DNA of 64,000 nucleotides from Paenibacillus typhae (GTDB taxonomy: Bacteria > Bacillota > Bacilli > Paenibacillales > Paenibacillaceae). Of the stretch, positions 33,705-41,544 are shown in pieces. A model generated the notes under the pieces. The model ran no database searches, was not told the origin of the DNA, and was given only the letters and a program-made list of their open reading frames with translations. How positions within the stretch are numbered: the stretch's first letter is position 1; every line of letters starts with the position of its first letter. The stretch spans positions 1 to 64,000 of the forward strand of contig NZ_FNDX01000008.1 in the NCBI RefSeq assembly GCF_900099765.1. Reading direction: 5' to 3'. A program made the position numbers and the translations under genes.

Positions 33705-34622
33705 GTGTACTCGATTAAACAGGTCGTCGAAATGCTGGACATACCGTCTGTCACATTAAGAGCCTGGGAAAACAGGTATCAGGCGGTTACTCCTGAGCGG
33801 ACGGAATCCGGCTACAGGCTGTATACCCAGGAGAATATTGAAGACCTGCGCTGGCTGAAGGAGCAGACTGAGAAGCAGGGAATCAGCATTTCACACGCCG
33901 TGCGGCTGCTGAAGGCCCGTAAAGAAAATCCGGCTGCCGAAGGGCCGGCAGGGGCCGTCGGGACACCGCGGGAAGCCTTTGAGAAGATGAAGCAGCAGAT
34001 TTATTCAGCGCTGTATGAATTCCAGGGCGAGCGGGCGAATGCGCTGATTGATTTCGGCTTTTCCATGTACGGCTATGAGTCAATGTTCCATCAGGTGCTC
34101 GTCCCGATTTTGATCAGAGTGGGCGATGCCTGGGAGGAAGGCTCGGCGACGGTGGCGCAGGAGCATTACATGACCCATATGGTCTCTAACCGCTTTTATC
34201 AGTTTTTCCACCTGTTCCCTGTGTATGCCCACTTGCCGAAAGTGCTGGCCTTTTGTCCGGAAGGAGAGCATCATCAGGTCGGTCTGCTGCTGTTCTCGCT
34301 ATTTCTGCGTAAAAACGGGGTTGAGGTCGTATATCTGGGTGCCAATACCCCGGAGGGGGGAGTTGTAGCCATGCTGGAAACGCAGAACCGGATCGGAGCA
34401 GTCTGCCTGTCGGTTACAGACAAGGAGCTGCTGCCTTACTGTAAAGAACTGATCACACGCCTGCAGGCCATACGGCCGGGAATACGGTTTATTCTGGGGG
34501 GCAAAGCCTATGAAGCGGCAGAGGAGCCTGTCCCGGAAGCTGCTGAGGTTATAGGAGTGCCTGCGGAACGCTGGCAGGAATGGTTTGATTATTCATTTAC
34601 GGGAGCAAGAAATCAGCGCTGA
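33705..34622 (+). CDS. MerR-type regulator with cobalamin-binding domain (CarH/LitR photoreceptor class)
   Basis: A 305-residue regulator. Residues 1-70 form a MerR winged helix (SIKQVVEMLDIPSVTLRAWE). A helical bundle carries W143-x9-E153-H154 (WEEGSATVAQEH), the motif that caps the upper face of adenosylcobalamin in CarH. The Rossmann part has E188-x-H190-x2-G193 (EHHQVG), with His190 as the lower cobalt ligand. CarH proteins hold DNA as tetramers in the dark and fall apart in light. Carotenoid genes follow directly, and 11-bp-phased TGTA repeats precede both units. The start is taken as GTG 33705, giving the usual N-terminus; GTG 33693 is possible. A terminator follows. Confidence 0.9.
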   Translation: MYSIKQVVEMLDIPSVTLRAWENRYQAVTPERTESGYRLYTQENIEDLRWLKEQTEKQGISISHAVRLLKARKENPAAEGPAGAVGTPREAFEKMKQQIYSALYEFQGERANALIDFGFSMYGYESMFHQVLVPILIRVGDAWEEGSATVAQEHYMTHMVSNRFYQFFHLFPVYAHLPKVLAFCPEGEHHQVGLLLFSLFLRKNGVEVVYLGANTPEGGVVAMLETQNRIGAVCLSVTDKELLPYCKELITRLQAIRPGIRFILGGKAYEAAEEPVPEAAEVIGVPAERWQEWFDYSFTGARNQR

Positions 34623-34635
34623 GACGACTTTGCAT

Positions 34636-34678
34636 AAGCCTTTCTGAATCACCTGCGGGTGGGCGGAAGGGTTTTTTT
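34636..34678 (+). terminator. Terminator after the CarH-like gene
   Basis: CCTTTC (34639-34644) pairs with GGAAGG (34665-34670) around an inner CACC-TGCG-GGTG hairpin, followed by seven T residues. Confidence 0.75.
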
Positions 34679-34786
34679 GTGCAGTTTTGTGAGTCAAACA
34701 GAGGAATTCAAGGGCTGCAGATAAAATTATCCTGCTTTTTCCGGCAACCCGGTTAGGGGTAGCTGTTTACAGGGGTAAATAAAGTA

Positions 34787-34827
34787 TGTATGATATTTGT
34801 ATCACTAATGTATAGTTTTTGTATAAT
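34787..34827 (+). promoter_or_regulatory. Promoter of the carotenoid operon with four 11-bp-phased TGTA half-sites
   Basis: TGTA occurs at 34787, 34798, 34809 and 34820, each exactly 11 bases after the one before. The last overlaps a consensus -10, TATAAT (34822-34827). The -35 region is weak (TTGTAT at 34797-34802). The array mirrors the one before the CarH-like gene and should be the operator that shuts the operon in the dark. Confidence 0.75.
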
Positions 34828-34892
34828 GTTTATCTGCACGTATTCATGCGATTGATGAAAATAGAATCCAAGTGGAATAGGGAGTGGGATGG

Positions 34893-36440
34893 ATGACTGG
34901 AAAAAGCGCCGCAAAGGTTGCGGTGGTTGGAGCCGGACCGGGAGGGCTGGCTGCTGCCATGCTTCTGGCCGCAAAGGGCTACGAGGTAGAGGTCTTTGAG
35001 AAGCAGGATACGGTCGGCGGAAGATCGGGCGAGCTGCGGCTGGGGGAATACCGTTTTGACCGCGGGGCTACCTTTCTGATGATGCCGCATCTGCTGGAGG
35101 AGCTGTTTACTCTGGCGGGACGCTCCCTGCACAGCTATGTTTCCATGAAGGAGCTGAACCCGCTCTATTCCCTGCATTTCGGGGACACCGTGTTCCGGCC
35201 GTCTACCGACCAGGAGCAGACCGAAGCAGAGATTGAACGGCTGTTTCCGGGGAACGGGGCGGGTTACCGCCGGTTTATGGCTGACGAGGATGATAAGTTT
35301 ATAAGGGTTATGCCGCTGCTGCAGCGCCCTTTTCAGTCACCTGCAGACTACTTAAAAAGAGATGTTCTGCACGCGCTGCCGAGGCTTCATGCCACCGATA
35401 CGGTGTATAACCGGCTGTCGAAGTATTTTGACGATGAACGGCTGCGCTACGCCTTCACCTTTCAGGCCAAATACCTCGGGATGTCTCCCTGGGAATGTCC
35501 CGGCACGTTCACGATTCTGTCTTACCTGGAGCACCGTTACGGTCTGTATCATCCTGAAGGCGGTATTAACAAGGTGCTGGAGGCTATGGCGGATGTGATC
35601 AGGGAGCACGGCGGTCGTATCCGTACATCAAGTGTAGTGAACCAGATATTGGTTAATAACCATCATGCCTCCGGCCTGCTGCTGGAGGACGGGGAAAAGG
35701 TGCATGCCGATTACGTGGTGCTCGGAGCTGACTTCGGGACCGCAGTGACAAGGCTGTTCGAGCCGGGGCTGCTCAAAAAATATACGCCGGTCAAGATGGC
35801 GCGCAAGCGCTACTCCTGCTCTACCGCAATGCTGTACCTCGGTGTGGACGGCGCTGTTGACCTTGGCCATCATTCTGTTCATTTCTCGGGCGATTACCGC
35901 CGCAATGTTGACGAGATTACACGGCAGGGTATCCTGTCGGCCGACCCGTCCATTTATATACACAATCCTTCGGTTATTGACGCTACACTGGCTCCGGCCG
36001 GCAAATCTTCTCTATATGTGCTGATGCCCGTTCCCAATCTGCAGGCCGGCATTGACTGGCAGCAGGAGGGGCCGGCCGTCAGGGAGCAGATGATGGAACG
36101 GCTGGAGCAGATCCCGCAGCTTGCCGGCCTGTCTTCCCGGGTGGAGGAGAGCAAATTCTTCTCGCCGCTGGACTGGCGGGACAGTCTGGATGTATATAAC
36201 GGCGCGACCTTTAATCTGGCCCATAACCTCGGCCAGATGATGTATCTTCGTCCGCATAATACCTTCCAGGAGGTGTCCGGCGTCTGGCTGGTCGGCGGCG
36301 GAACGCATCCGGGCAGCGGGCTGCCGACGATATTTGAGTCGGCGAAGATCAGCGCGCGCCTGCTAGAGGAACATGACCGTGCTGCCCGCAGCCGGTCCGT
36401 TGCCGTAGCAGGCACAGCGGGAAGCGGGGTGCCGCTGTGA
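34893..36440 (+). CDS. Carotenoid desaturase/oxidoreductase 1 (CrtI/CrtN family)
   Basis: A 515-residue FAD enzyme and first gene of the carotenoid operon. The dinucleotide motif VAVVGAGPGGLAAAMLLAAK is near residue 10, followed by GRSGELRLGEYRFDRGATF, and the C-terminal FAD contact reads GGGTHPGSGLPTIFESAKIS. CrtI/CrtN enzymes introduce double bonds into phytoene or 4,4'-diapophytoene; related CrtP/CrtNb and CrtD oxidise or desaturate end groups. Which step this copy performs cannot be read safely. The ATG at 34893 follows AGGGAGTGGG. The next gene starts within its last four bases (GTGA). Confidence 0.88.
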   Translation: MTGKSAAKVAVVGAGPGGLAAAMLLAAKGYEVEVFEKQDTVGGRSGELRLGEYRFDRGATFLMMPHLLEELFTLAGRSLHSYVSMKELNPLYSLHFGDTVFRPSTDQEQTEAEIERLFPGNGAGYRRFMADEDDKFIRVMPLLQRPFQSPADYLKRDVLHALPRLHATDTVYNRLSKYFDDERLRYAFTFQAKYLGMSPWECPGTFTILSYLEHRYGLYHPEGGINKVLEAMADVIREHGGRIRTSSVVNQILVNNHHASGLLLEDGEKVHADYVVLGADFGTAVTRLFEPGLLKKYTPVKMARKRYSCSTAMLYLGVDGAVDLGHHSVHFSGDYRRNVDEITRQGILSADPSIYIHNPSVIDATLAPAGKSSLYVLMPVPNLQAGIDWQQEGPAVREQMMERLEQIPQLAGLSSRVEESKFFSPLDWRDSLDVYNGATFNLAHNLGQMMYLRPHNTFQEVSGVWLVGGGTHPGSGLPTIFESAKISARLLEEHDRAARSRSVAVAGTAGSGVPL

Positions 36441-37933
36441 GCCGCGTGGCTATCGTCGGCGGCGGCATCGGCGGGCTGACCGCGGCGCTGCTGCTGAGCC
36501 GCCAAGGACAGCAGGTGGTCATCTATGAGCGCGCCGACCGGGTAGGCGGGCGCGTCGCCTTTGAAGAGGAAGGGCCGTACCGGATAGACCAGGGGCCGAC
36601 CATTGTGCTGCTGCCGGAGATGCTGAACGGCATTCTGGAGGAAGGCGGACTTCCGCCCGGCAGCCTTGAGCTGCTGCGCTGTGATCCGCTCTGCCGGATT
36701 CACTTCAGAAGCGGGCGTGTGCTGACCAAGGTAGCGGGCCTGGAGGAGCAGGCAGCGGAGATTGACCGTGAGTTCCCCGGTGAGGGCAACGGGTTCCTCA
36801 GGTTTATGGGCGATATGGCCGGACTATTTCCCCGGGGCAAGGCTTCCTTTCTGGAGCAGACATTCAGCCGGCGGCGGCAGTTCTTCAGCCCGGCGAATCT
36901 TCGGCTGATGAGCCGTCTGCGGGCTTACCGCAGCCTCCGGTCGGCGGTAGGCAGCTATTTTCGCAGCGAGGAGCTGCGCGATGCCTTTTCCTTGCAGAGC
37001 CTGTACATCGGAGGCGCCCCGTTCCGTACCCCGGGCATATACACGATGCTGCCTTATGCAGAGAGCGCCTTTGGCATCTGGATGCTGAAGGGCGGCTATG
37101 GAGAACTCCCGAGGATTCTATCCCGTGAGCTGCTCAGCCGGGGAGTCGAGATTCATACCGGTACAGAGGTTGAAGGCTTGACCGTTGAAGACGGACGGTG
37201 CACCGGCATTACAGCCGGCGGCGTCAGGCATTCGTATGACGCTGTGCTCTACAACGGCGAATTTCCGCAGCTGGAGGAGCTTCTGCCGGCCGGGCTGTTC
37301 ACCGGAAATACAGCCGGGCAGCGCAGTTCAGGTACAGCAGGCCGGATCAAGCGCGGCCGGTACCAGCCCTCCTCGGGCTGTGTGCTGATTTATGCCGGGA
37401 CGGACCGGCGCTGGCCGGAGTCGGAGACCCATCAGTTTTTTCTGCCGGACAGCCTGAACGACAATCTCCGGGAATTGTTTGACCAGGGCAGAATTTCACA
37501 GCTGCCTTCCTATTATGTATTTAACCCCGCGGCGCTTGACGACACTGCGGCGCCGCCGGGACAAAGCGTGCTCTATTTCCTGATCCCCGTTCCGGCTGAT
37601 CCGGAGCTGGACTGGGAATCCATTGCAGGTCCACTGGCGGAACGTGTCCTGGATGATGCCGAGCAGAGAGGCTTTCCGGGACTGAAGGCCAGTCTCCGGT
37701 GGAAAAAGATTCGTACCCCTGGGGATGCGCATAAGGATGGCCTGTATGGCGGCGGCAGCTTCGGCATTGCTCCGGTGCTCAGCCAGCTCGGGGTATTCCG
37801 CCCGCAGCCCCGGCCTTATCCGATAAAAGGCCTCTATGCCGCAGGCGCTTCCGTTCATCCGGGCGGGGGCGTGCCGATTGTCATGCAGGGAGCCAGGATG
37901 GCTGTCCATGAACTCATGAAGGAGATGAAATAA
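36437..37933 (+). CDS. Carotenoid desaturase/oxidoreductase 2 (CrtI/CrtN family)
   Basis: A 498-residue FAD enzyme of the same family as its neighbour, with the motif VAIVGGGIGGLTAALLLSRQ at the start, RIDQGPTIVLLPE, and the C-terminal AAGASVHPGGGVPIVMQGAR. That last signature is of the kind seen in diapophytoene desaturase CrtN, so it is a candidate for the main desaturase (inference). The GTG start overlaps the stop of desaturase 1, and its own stop shares one base with the ATG of the synthase gene. Such overlaps indicate coupled translation. Confidence 0.88.
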   Translation: MSRVAIVGGGIGGLTAALLLSRQGQQVVIYERADRVGGRVAFEEEGPYRIDQGPTIVLLPEMLNGILEEGGLPPGSLELLRCDPLCRIHFRSGRVLTKVAGLEEQAAEIDREFPGEGNGFLRFMGDMAGLFPRGKASFLEQTFSRRRQFFSPANLRLMSRLRAYRSLRSAVGSYFRSEELRDAFSLQSLYIGGAPFRTPGIYTMLPYAESAFGIWMLKGGYGELPRILSRELLSRGVEIHTGTEVEGLTVEDGRCTGITAGGVRHSYDAVLYNGEFPQLEELLPAGLFTGNTAGQRSSGTAGRIKRGRYQPSSGCVLIYAGTDRRWPESETHQFFLPDSLNDNLRELFDQGRISQLPSYYVFNPAALDDTAAPPGQSVLYFLIPVPADPELDWESIAGPLAERVLDDAEQRGFPGLKASLRWKKIRTPGDAHKDGLYGGGSFGIAPVLSQLGVFRPQPRPYPIKGLYAAGASVHPGGGVPIVMQGARMAVHELMKEMK

Positions 37934-38811
37934 TGATAAATGAGAGCATTATGCGTGAGTGTGAGGAACTGATGAAGAAGGGCTCGACCTCCTTTCATAA
38001 AGCGTTTGCCGGGCTGCCAAGCCCGCGCCGGGAAGCTGTGCATGTCATCTACGCCTTTTGCAGGATTATTGACGACAGTGTGGATGAGCCGGACAAGTCA
38101 CCGTACACGATCCATGAGCTGCGCTGGCATTTTACGCGGCTTGAGGAAGCGGAGGGCCATTTCATCTGGCCGGCGCTGCGCTGGCTGTTCGCCAGCTTCC
38201 CGAAGCTTACGCATGAACCGTTCCTGCTGCAGATGCAGGGTCAGCTCGGAGATCTGACGTTCACCCATTATGAGACCATGGAAGAGCTGGAAAGCTACTG
38301 CTACCTGGTAGCCGGCACCGTCGGCGAGATGCTGCTCCCGGTTCTGCGAGAGGATTCGGATGAGGATGTGCAGAATGCCGGCATTTCCCTGGGAATCGGC
38401 ATGCAGATTGTCAATATCATCCGCGATGTAGGCGAGGACCTGCGGAGGGGACGGCGCTATGTGCCGCTTGAGCTTATGCGGAAGCACGGGTACAGCCAGG
38501 AGGAGCTGGAGTCGGGGGTAGTCAATCAGCGCTTTATCAATGTCATTGAAGAGCTCCGCCGTGAGGCACTGGGCTGGTTCGAGAAGGGGCTCGCCCATGT
38601 GGAGACTTATCCGCCCGAGAGCGGTCTGGCTGTGGAGCTGGCGGCGGCATTTTACGCGGCAATCCTCGATTCGGTAGCTGAAGCGGGATATGATGTTTTC
38701 CGCAACAGGGCGTATGTCAGCGATGAGGTCAAGCTGCGGATGCTGGGCCGCACAGCTGCGCGCTATGCTTCAAGACTGGGCGGCAGACCCGGTAAAGCGG
38801 CGGTATTATAG
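37933..38811 (+). CDS. Phytoene/squalene synthase family (CrtM/CrtB-like)
   Basis: A 292-residue enzyme that condenses two prenyl diphosphates head to head, the first committed step of carotenoid synthesis. Both magnesium-binding acidic motifs are present: DDSVD at 47-51 and DVGED at 165-169. Further signatures are GLPSPRREAVHVIYAFCR and GIGMQIVNIIRDVGEDLRRG. Bacilli usually make C30 products from farnesyl diphosphate (CrtM type), but chain length cannot be decided from the sequence. No prenyltransferase gene lies in the cluster, so the substrate comes from the general isoprenoid pathway. It sits third in the operon. Confidence 0.92.
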   Translation: MINESIMRECEELMKKGSTSFHKAFAGLPSPRREAVHVIYAFCRIIDDSVDEPDKSPYTIHELRWHFTRLEEAEGHFIWPALRWLFASFPKLTHEPFLLQMQGQLGDLTFTHYETMEELESYCYLVAGTVGEMLLPVLREDSDEDVQNAGISLGIGMQIVNIIRDVGEDLRRGRRYVPLELMRKHGYSQEELESGVVNQRFINVIEELRREALGWFEKGLAHVETYPPESGLAVELAAAFYAAILDSVAEAGYDVFRNRAYVSDEVKLRMLGRTAARYASRLGGRPGKAAVL

Positions 38812-39597
38812 ATGGTCAGGACTGTTTTCTGGGTCTGGTACGCTATTGGGGCACTGCTGCTGATTTTTTTCAGTGTTCCGCAAGGGCTGCAGTTTTCAAA
38901 TGGCCTGTTCCTGGTCTTTTATGCTGTTTATGCAGCTGAAGTGATTGTTAAGGGATTTGAGCGCCCTTTTGTGGCCGACCAGTCAGTCATTTATTCACAG
39001 CAGCTCCGTCCGCTCCGTCTCCTCATCTCAGCTGCGCTTATCTGGACGGGCGGGATGGCTGTGGAATGGTTCGGCGTTCATACCGGGCATCTGTTCGGCA
39101 GCTACGGATATTCTGATATCCTTGGTCCGCTGCTCTACGGTGTGCCTGCGACCCTGGGCTTTGCCTGGATTGCTGTTGTCTGTAATGCTGTCCTGCTATG
39201 CCGGGACTTCGGCCAGTCCGGCTGGCGGCTTATGCTGCTGCGGGCGGTGCAGGTCGGCTTCTGGACTGTTTTGCTGGATCTGGTCCTTGATCCTGTGGCC
39301 CATGCGCGGGGCTTCTGGACCTGGGGGGACGGAGGCGGCTTCTATGGAGTGCCCGTGAGCAACTTCATCGGCTGGCTGATTGCCGGGTCGCTGCTGTCAC
39401 TCTTCATTCCGGCTGTCCGCTTATCCGGCAGGGCAGTCCGGCGCGGAACCCGGCTCTATCAGGCTGTAATCATTATGTTCGGTCTTGTCGGCCTGCGTGA
39501 GGGGCTTCCCCTGTGCGTGATTATCGCCGGTATCGGGGCAGTTCTGGCAGAAGGGAGCCTGCGCTATGCTGGAAGCGGCCAAATCCCCAAGCTTTGA
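38812..39597 (+). CDS. Carotenoid biosynthesis membrane protein, CruF-type hydratase (DUF422)
   Basis: A 261-residue protein with about seven transmembrane helices. The segments VEWFGVHTGHLFGSYGY and LDLVLDPVAHARGFWTW identify the DUF422 family, whose known members (CruF and bisanhydrobacterioruberin hydratase) add water to the psi end of acyclic carotenes, giving a C-1' hydroxyl. Here the same reaction would create the hydroxyl that the downstream glycosyltransferase can use (inference). The ATG directly follows the stop codon of the synthase gene. Its last 32 bases overlap the acyltransferase gene. Confidence 0.85.
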   Translation: MVRTVFWVWYAIGALLLIFFSVPQGLQFSNGLFLVFYAVYAAEVIVKGFERPFVADQSVIYSQQLRPLRLLISAALIWTGGMAVEWFGVHTGHLFGSYGYSDILGPLLYGVPATLGFAWIAVVCNAVLLCRDFGQSGWRLMLLRAVQVGFWTVLLDLVLDPVAHARGFWTWGDGGGFYGVPVSNFIGWLIAGSLLSLFIPAVRLSGRAVRRGTRLYQAVIIMFGLVGLREGLPLCVIIAGIGAVLAEGSLRYAGSGQIPKL

Positions 39598-40300
39598 TGC
39601 GCTGTTCAGCCGCTATAATACCTTCTATCTGCTGCGCAGGCATTTCCGCTTTGTCGGAATATCAGGTGACCTGCAGCCGGCTTCAGCGGAGAGCAGGCCC
39701 GTACTGTACATTATGAACCACAGCTCCTGGTGGGACGGTCTGTTGGCCTATCACGCCGCAAGAAGGCTGACCCGCCGCAGGCAGTATTTCATGATGGAGG
39801 AAGGGCAGCTGCGCAAATTTCAGTTTTTCCGCCGTTTGGGTGCTTATTCTATCAACCGGGATGAGCCGGCGGATGTCCGTGCCTCGCTGCGTTATACAGC
39901 CAGGATGCTTGGCGAAGGCGGCAGCGTGTGGATGTATCCCGAGGGGGAGCTTCTGCCGCTTGAGCGCCGTCCGCTGCAGCTCAAGGAAGGGGCAGCTGTC
40001 GTGCTCCGCCTGTGTCCGGATACGGCTGTTGTACCCGTGACGCTGTATCATGGACTGTTCTTCCATCCTAAGCCGGAGGCAACGCTCCTGGCAGGTGAAC
40101 CCCTGATGCAGCCGTGGAAGGAGATGGACAGGAGCAGCATTTCAGCCCTGCTGGCCTCCTGTCTGGAGGAACAGCTGGATAGTCACCGGCAGCTGATTTT
40201 TGATCATAAGGGGCATATGCCGGCCTGCTTCACACCGCTGATCAAGACCGGAGGTTCGGTTCATGAACGATATGATGCCTGGCGGAGGGGAAGCCGATGA
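39566..40300 (+). CDS. PlsC-type acyltransferase of the carotenoid operon
   Basis: A 244-residue acyltransferase of the 1-acylglycerol-3-phosphate acyltransferase fold. The catalytic NHxxxxD motif is N51-H52-S-S-W-W-D57, and the second motif YPEGE occurs near residue 125. General PlsC enzymes acylate lysophosphatidate. The place inside the carotenoid operon, next to a glycosyltransferase, suggests that it attaches a fatty acid to a sugar on the carotenoid (inference). This is a different fold from CrtO of Staphylococcus. Its start lies inside the CruF-like gene and its stop overlaps the glycosyltransferase start by four bases. Confidence 0.85.
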   Translation: MLEAAKSPSFDALFSRYNTFYLLRRHFRFVGISGDLQPASAESRPVLYIMNHSSWWDGLLAYHAARRLTRRRQYFMMEEGQLRKFQFFRRLGAYSINRDEPADVRASLRYTARMLGEGGSVWMYPEGELLPLERRPLQLKEGAAVVLRLCPDTAVVPVTLYHGLFFHPKPEATLLAGEPLMQPWKEMDRSSISALLASCLEEQLDSHRQLIFDHKGHMPACFTPLIKTGGSVHERYDAWRRGSR

Positions 40301-41544
40301 TTGCCGTATTGCAAGGAATAGCTGTTATAATTCTGCTGCAGCTGGCATTTGCTTTGTGGAATGCTTCACGGCTTCCGGTGCTCGGTGGACAGCAGCACAT
40401 TAAGGAACCAGCAGGGACACTGAATATAAGGGATAAGGCAAGTATAACGGGTGCACAGCGCAGTAAGGGAGCGGCAGGTTCGGCTGATGTACAGTACAGG
40501 AATAAACCGGCAGAGGTAGCGGGCACACAGGCGCCTTCTCTGTCTGTGCTGATCCCGGCGCGTGATGAGGCGGCGAATATCACCGCCTGCCTGACCTCCG
40601 TGCTTGCCTGCAGTACCGCTGGAAGCCAAATTGAAATCATCGTGCTGGATGACCGTTCAACGGACGGCACAGCAGAGCTTGCCGCAGCTGCGGGGGGCGC
40701 ACGGACGCGGGTGCTTGCAGGAGCCGGGCTGCCGGAGGGCTGGGCAGGCAAATGCCATGCCTGCGCCCAGCTGGCAGAGGCATCGGGCGGAGAGTGGCTG
40801 CTGTTCCTCGATGCAGACATCCGGCTGCAGCCGCAGGCGCTGGCTGCGGCGCTGGCGTCAGCGGAGAAGCAGGGGAGCGGCCTGATTACCGGCTTCCCGC
40901 GTCAGCTGACCGGCTCCTGGCTGGAGCGCCTGGTTGTTCCGCTGATGGTGTTCACCATCATCTGCCATCTGCCGGTTCCGCTTGTCCGCCGTTCAAGAGA
41001 CCCGCGGTTTGTGGCCGCCCACGGCGGGTTCATGCTGATTCACCGGGACAGCTATCAGCGCTGCGGCGGGCATAGCGGCATCCGGGACCAGCTGGTGGAT
41101 GATATGGCGCTGGCCAGAGCGGTCAAGCTTTCCGGCGAGCCGGTAACCCTGGCAGACATTACAGGGTATACAGAAATGAGGATGTATCACAATGCCCGGG
41201 AGGTCTGGAAGGGCTACCGCAAAAATATTTACGCTGGCCTCGGGCGCAAGCCGGTGCTGCTCTTGGGTGTACTTCTGTTCTATGCGCTTCTGTACGTATT
41301 TCCGGTTATCGCTGCGCTTTGGGCTGTAATTACCGGAGACAAGGTCGCCCTGCTCTGGGCGGCAGCCGCCATAGCCGGAGGAGCTGCAGTAAAAAGAACA
41401 GCAGACAGGGCAGGCAGGCAGCCCTTCTGGTTCTGCCTGCTGCTGCCGGCCAGTATTGTAAGCCTGATTGCCATTGGAGCCGCATCCTGGCGCGGCAGTG
41501 TGTCCGGCCAGGGCTATGAATGGAAAGGGAGGCGGTACCGTTGA
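40297..41544 (+). CDS. Glycosyltransferase family 2 (CrtQ-like)
   Basis: A 415-residue membrane-linked glycosyltransferase. An N-terminal hydrophobic helix (about 3-20) is followed by a low-complexity linker (about 35-80), then the GT-A domain with LSVLIPARDEAANI, VLDDRSTDGT and the metal-binding DAD in LLFLDADIRL. The acceptor-site acidic residues are in RDQLVDDMALARAVK. Three or four C-terminal hydrophobic helices end the protein. CrtQ of Staphylococcus glucosylates diaponeurosporenoate; here the acceptor could be a hydroxyl made by the CruF-like hydratase. The ATGA overlap with the acyltransferase and TTGA overlap with the next gene place it firmly in the operon. Confidence 0.87.
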   Translation: MIAVLQGIAVIILLQLAFALWNASRLPVLGGQQHIKEPAGTLNIRDKASITGAQRSKGAAGSADVQYRNKPAEVAGTQAPSLSVLIPARDEAANITACLTSVLACSTAGSQIEIIVLDDRSTDGTAELAAAAGGARTRVLAGAGLPEGWAGKCHACAQLAEASGGEWLLFLDADIRLQPQALAAALASAEKQGSGLITGFPRQLTGSWLERLVVPLMVFTIICHLPVPLVRRSRDPRFVAAHGGFMLIHRDSYQRCGGHSGIRDQLVDDMALARAVKLSGEPVTLADITGYTEMRMYHNAREVWKGYRKNIYAGLGRKPVLLLGVLLFYALLYVFPVIAALWAVITGDKVALLWAAAAIAGGAAVKRTADRAGRQPFWFCLLLPASIVSLIAIGAASWRGSVSGQGYEWKGRRYR

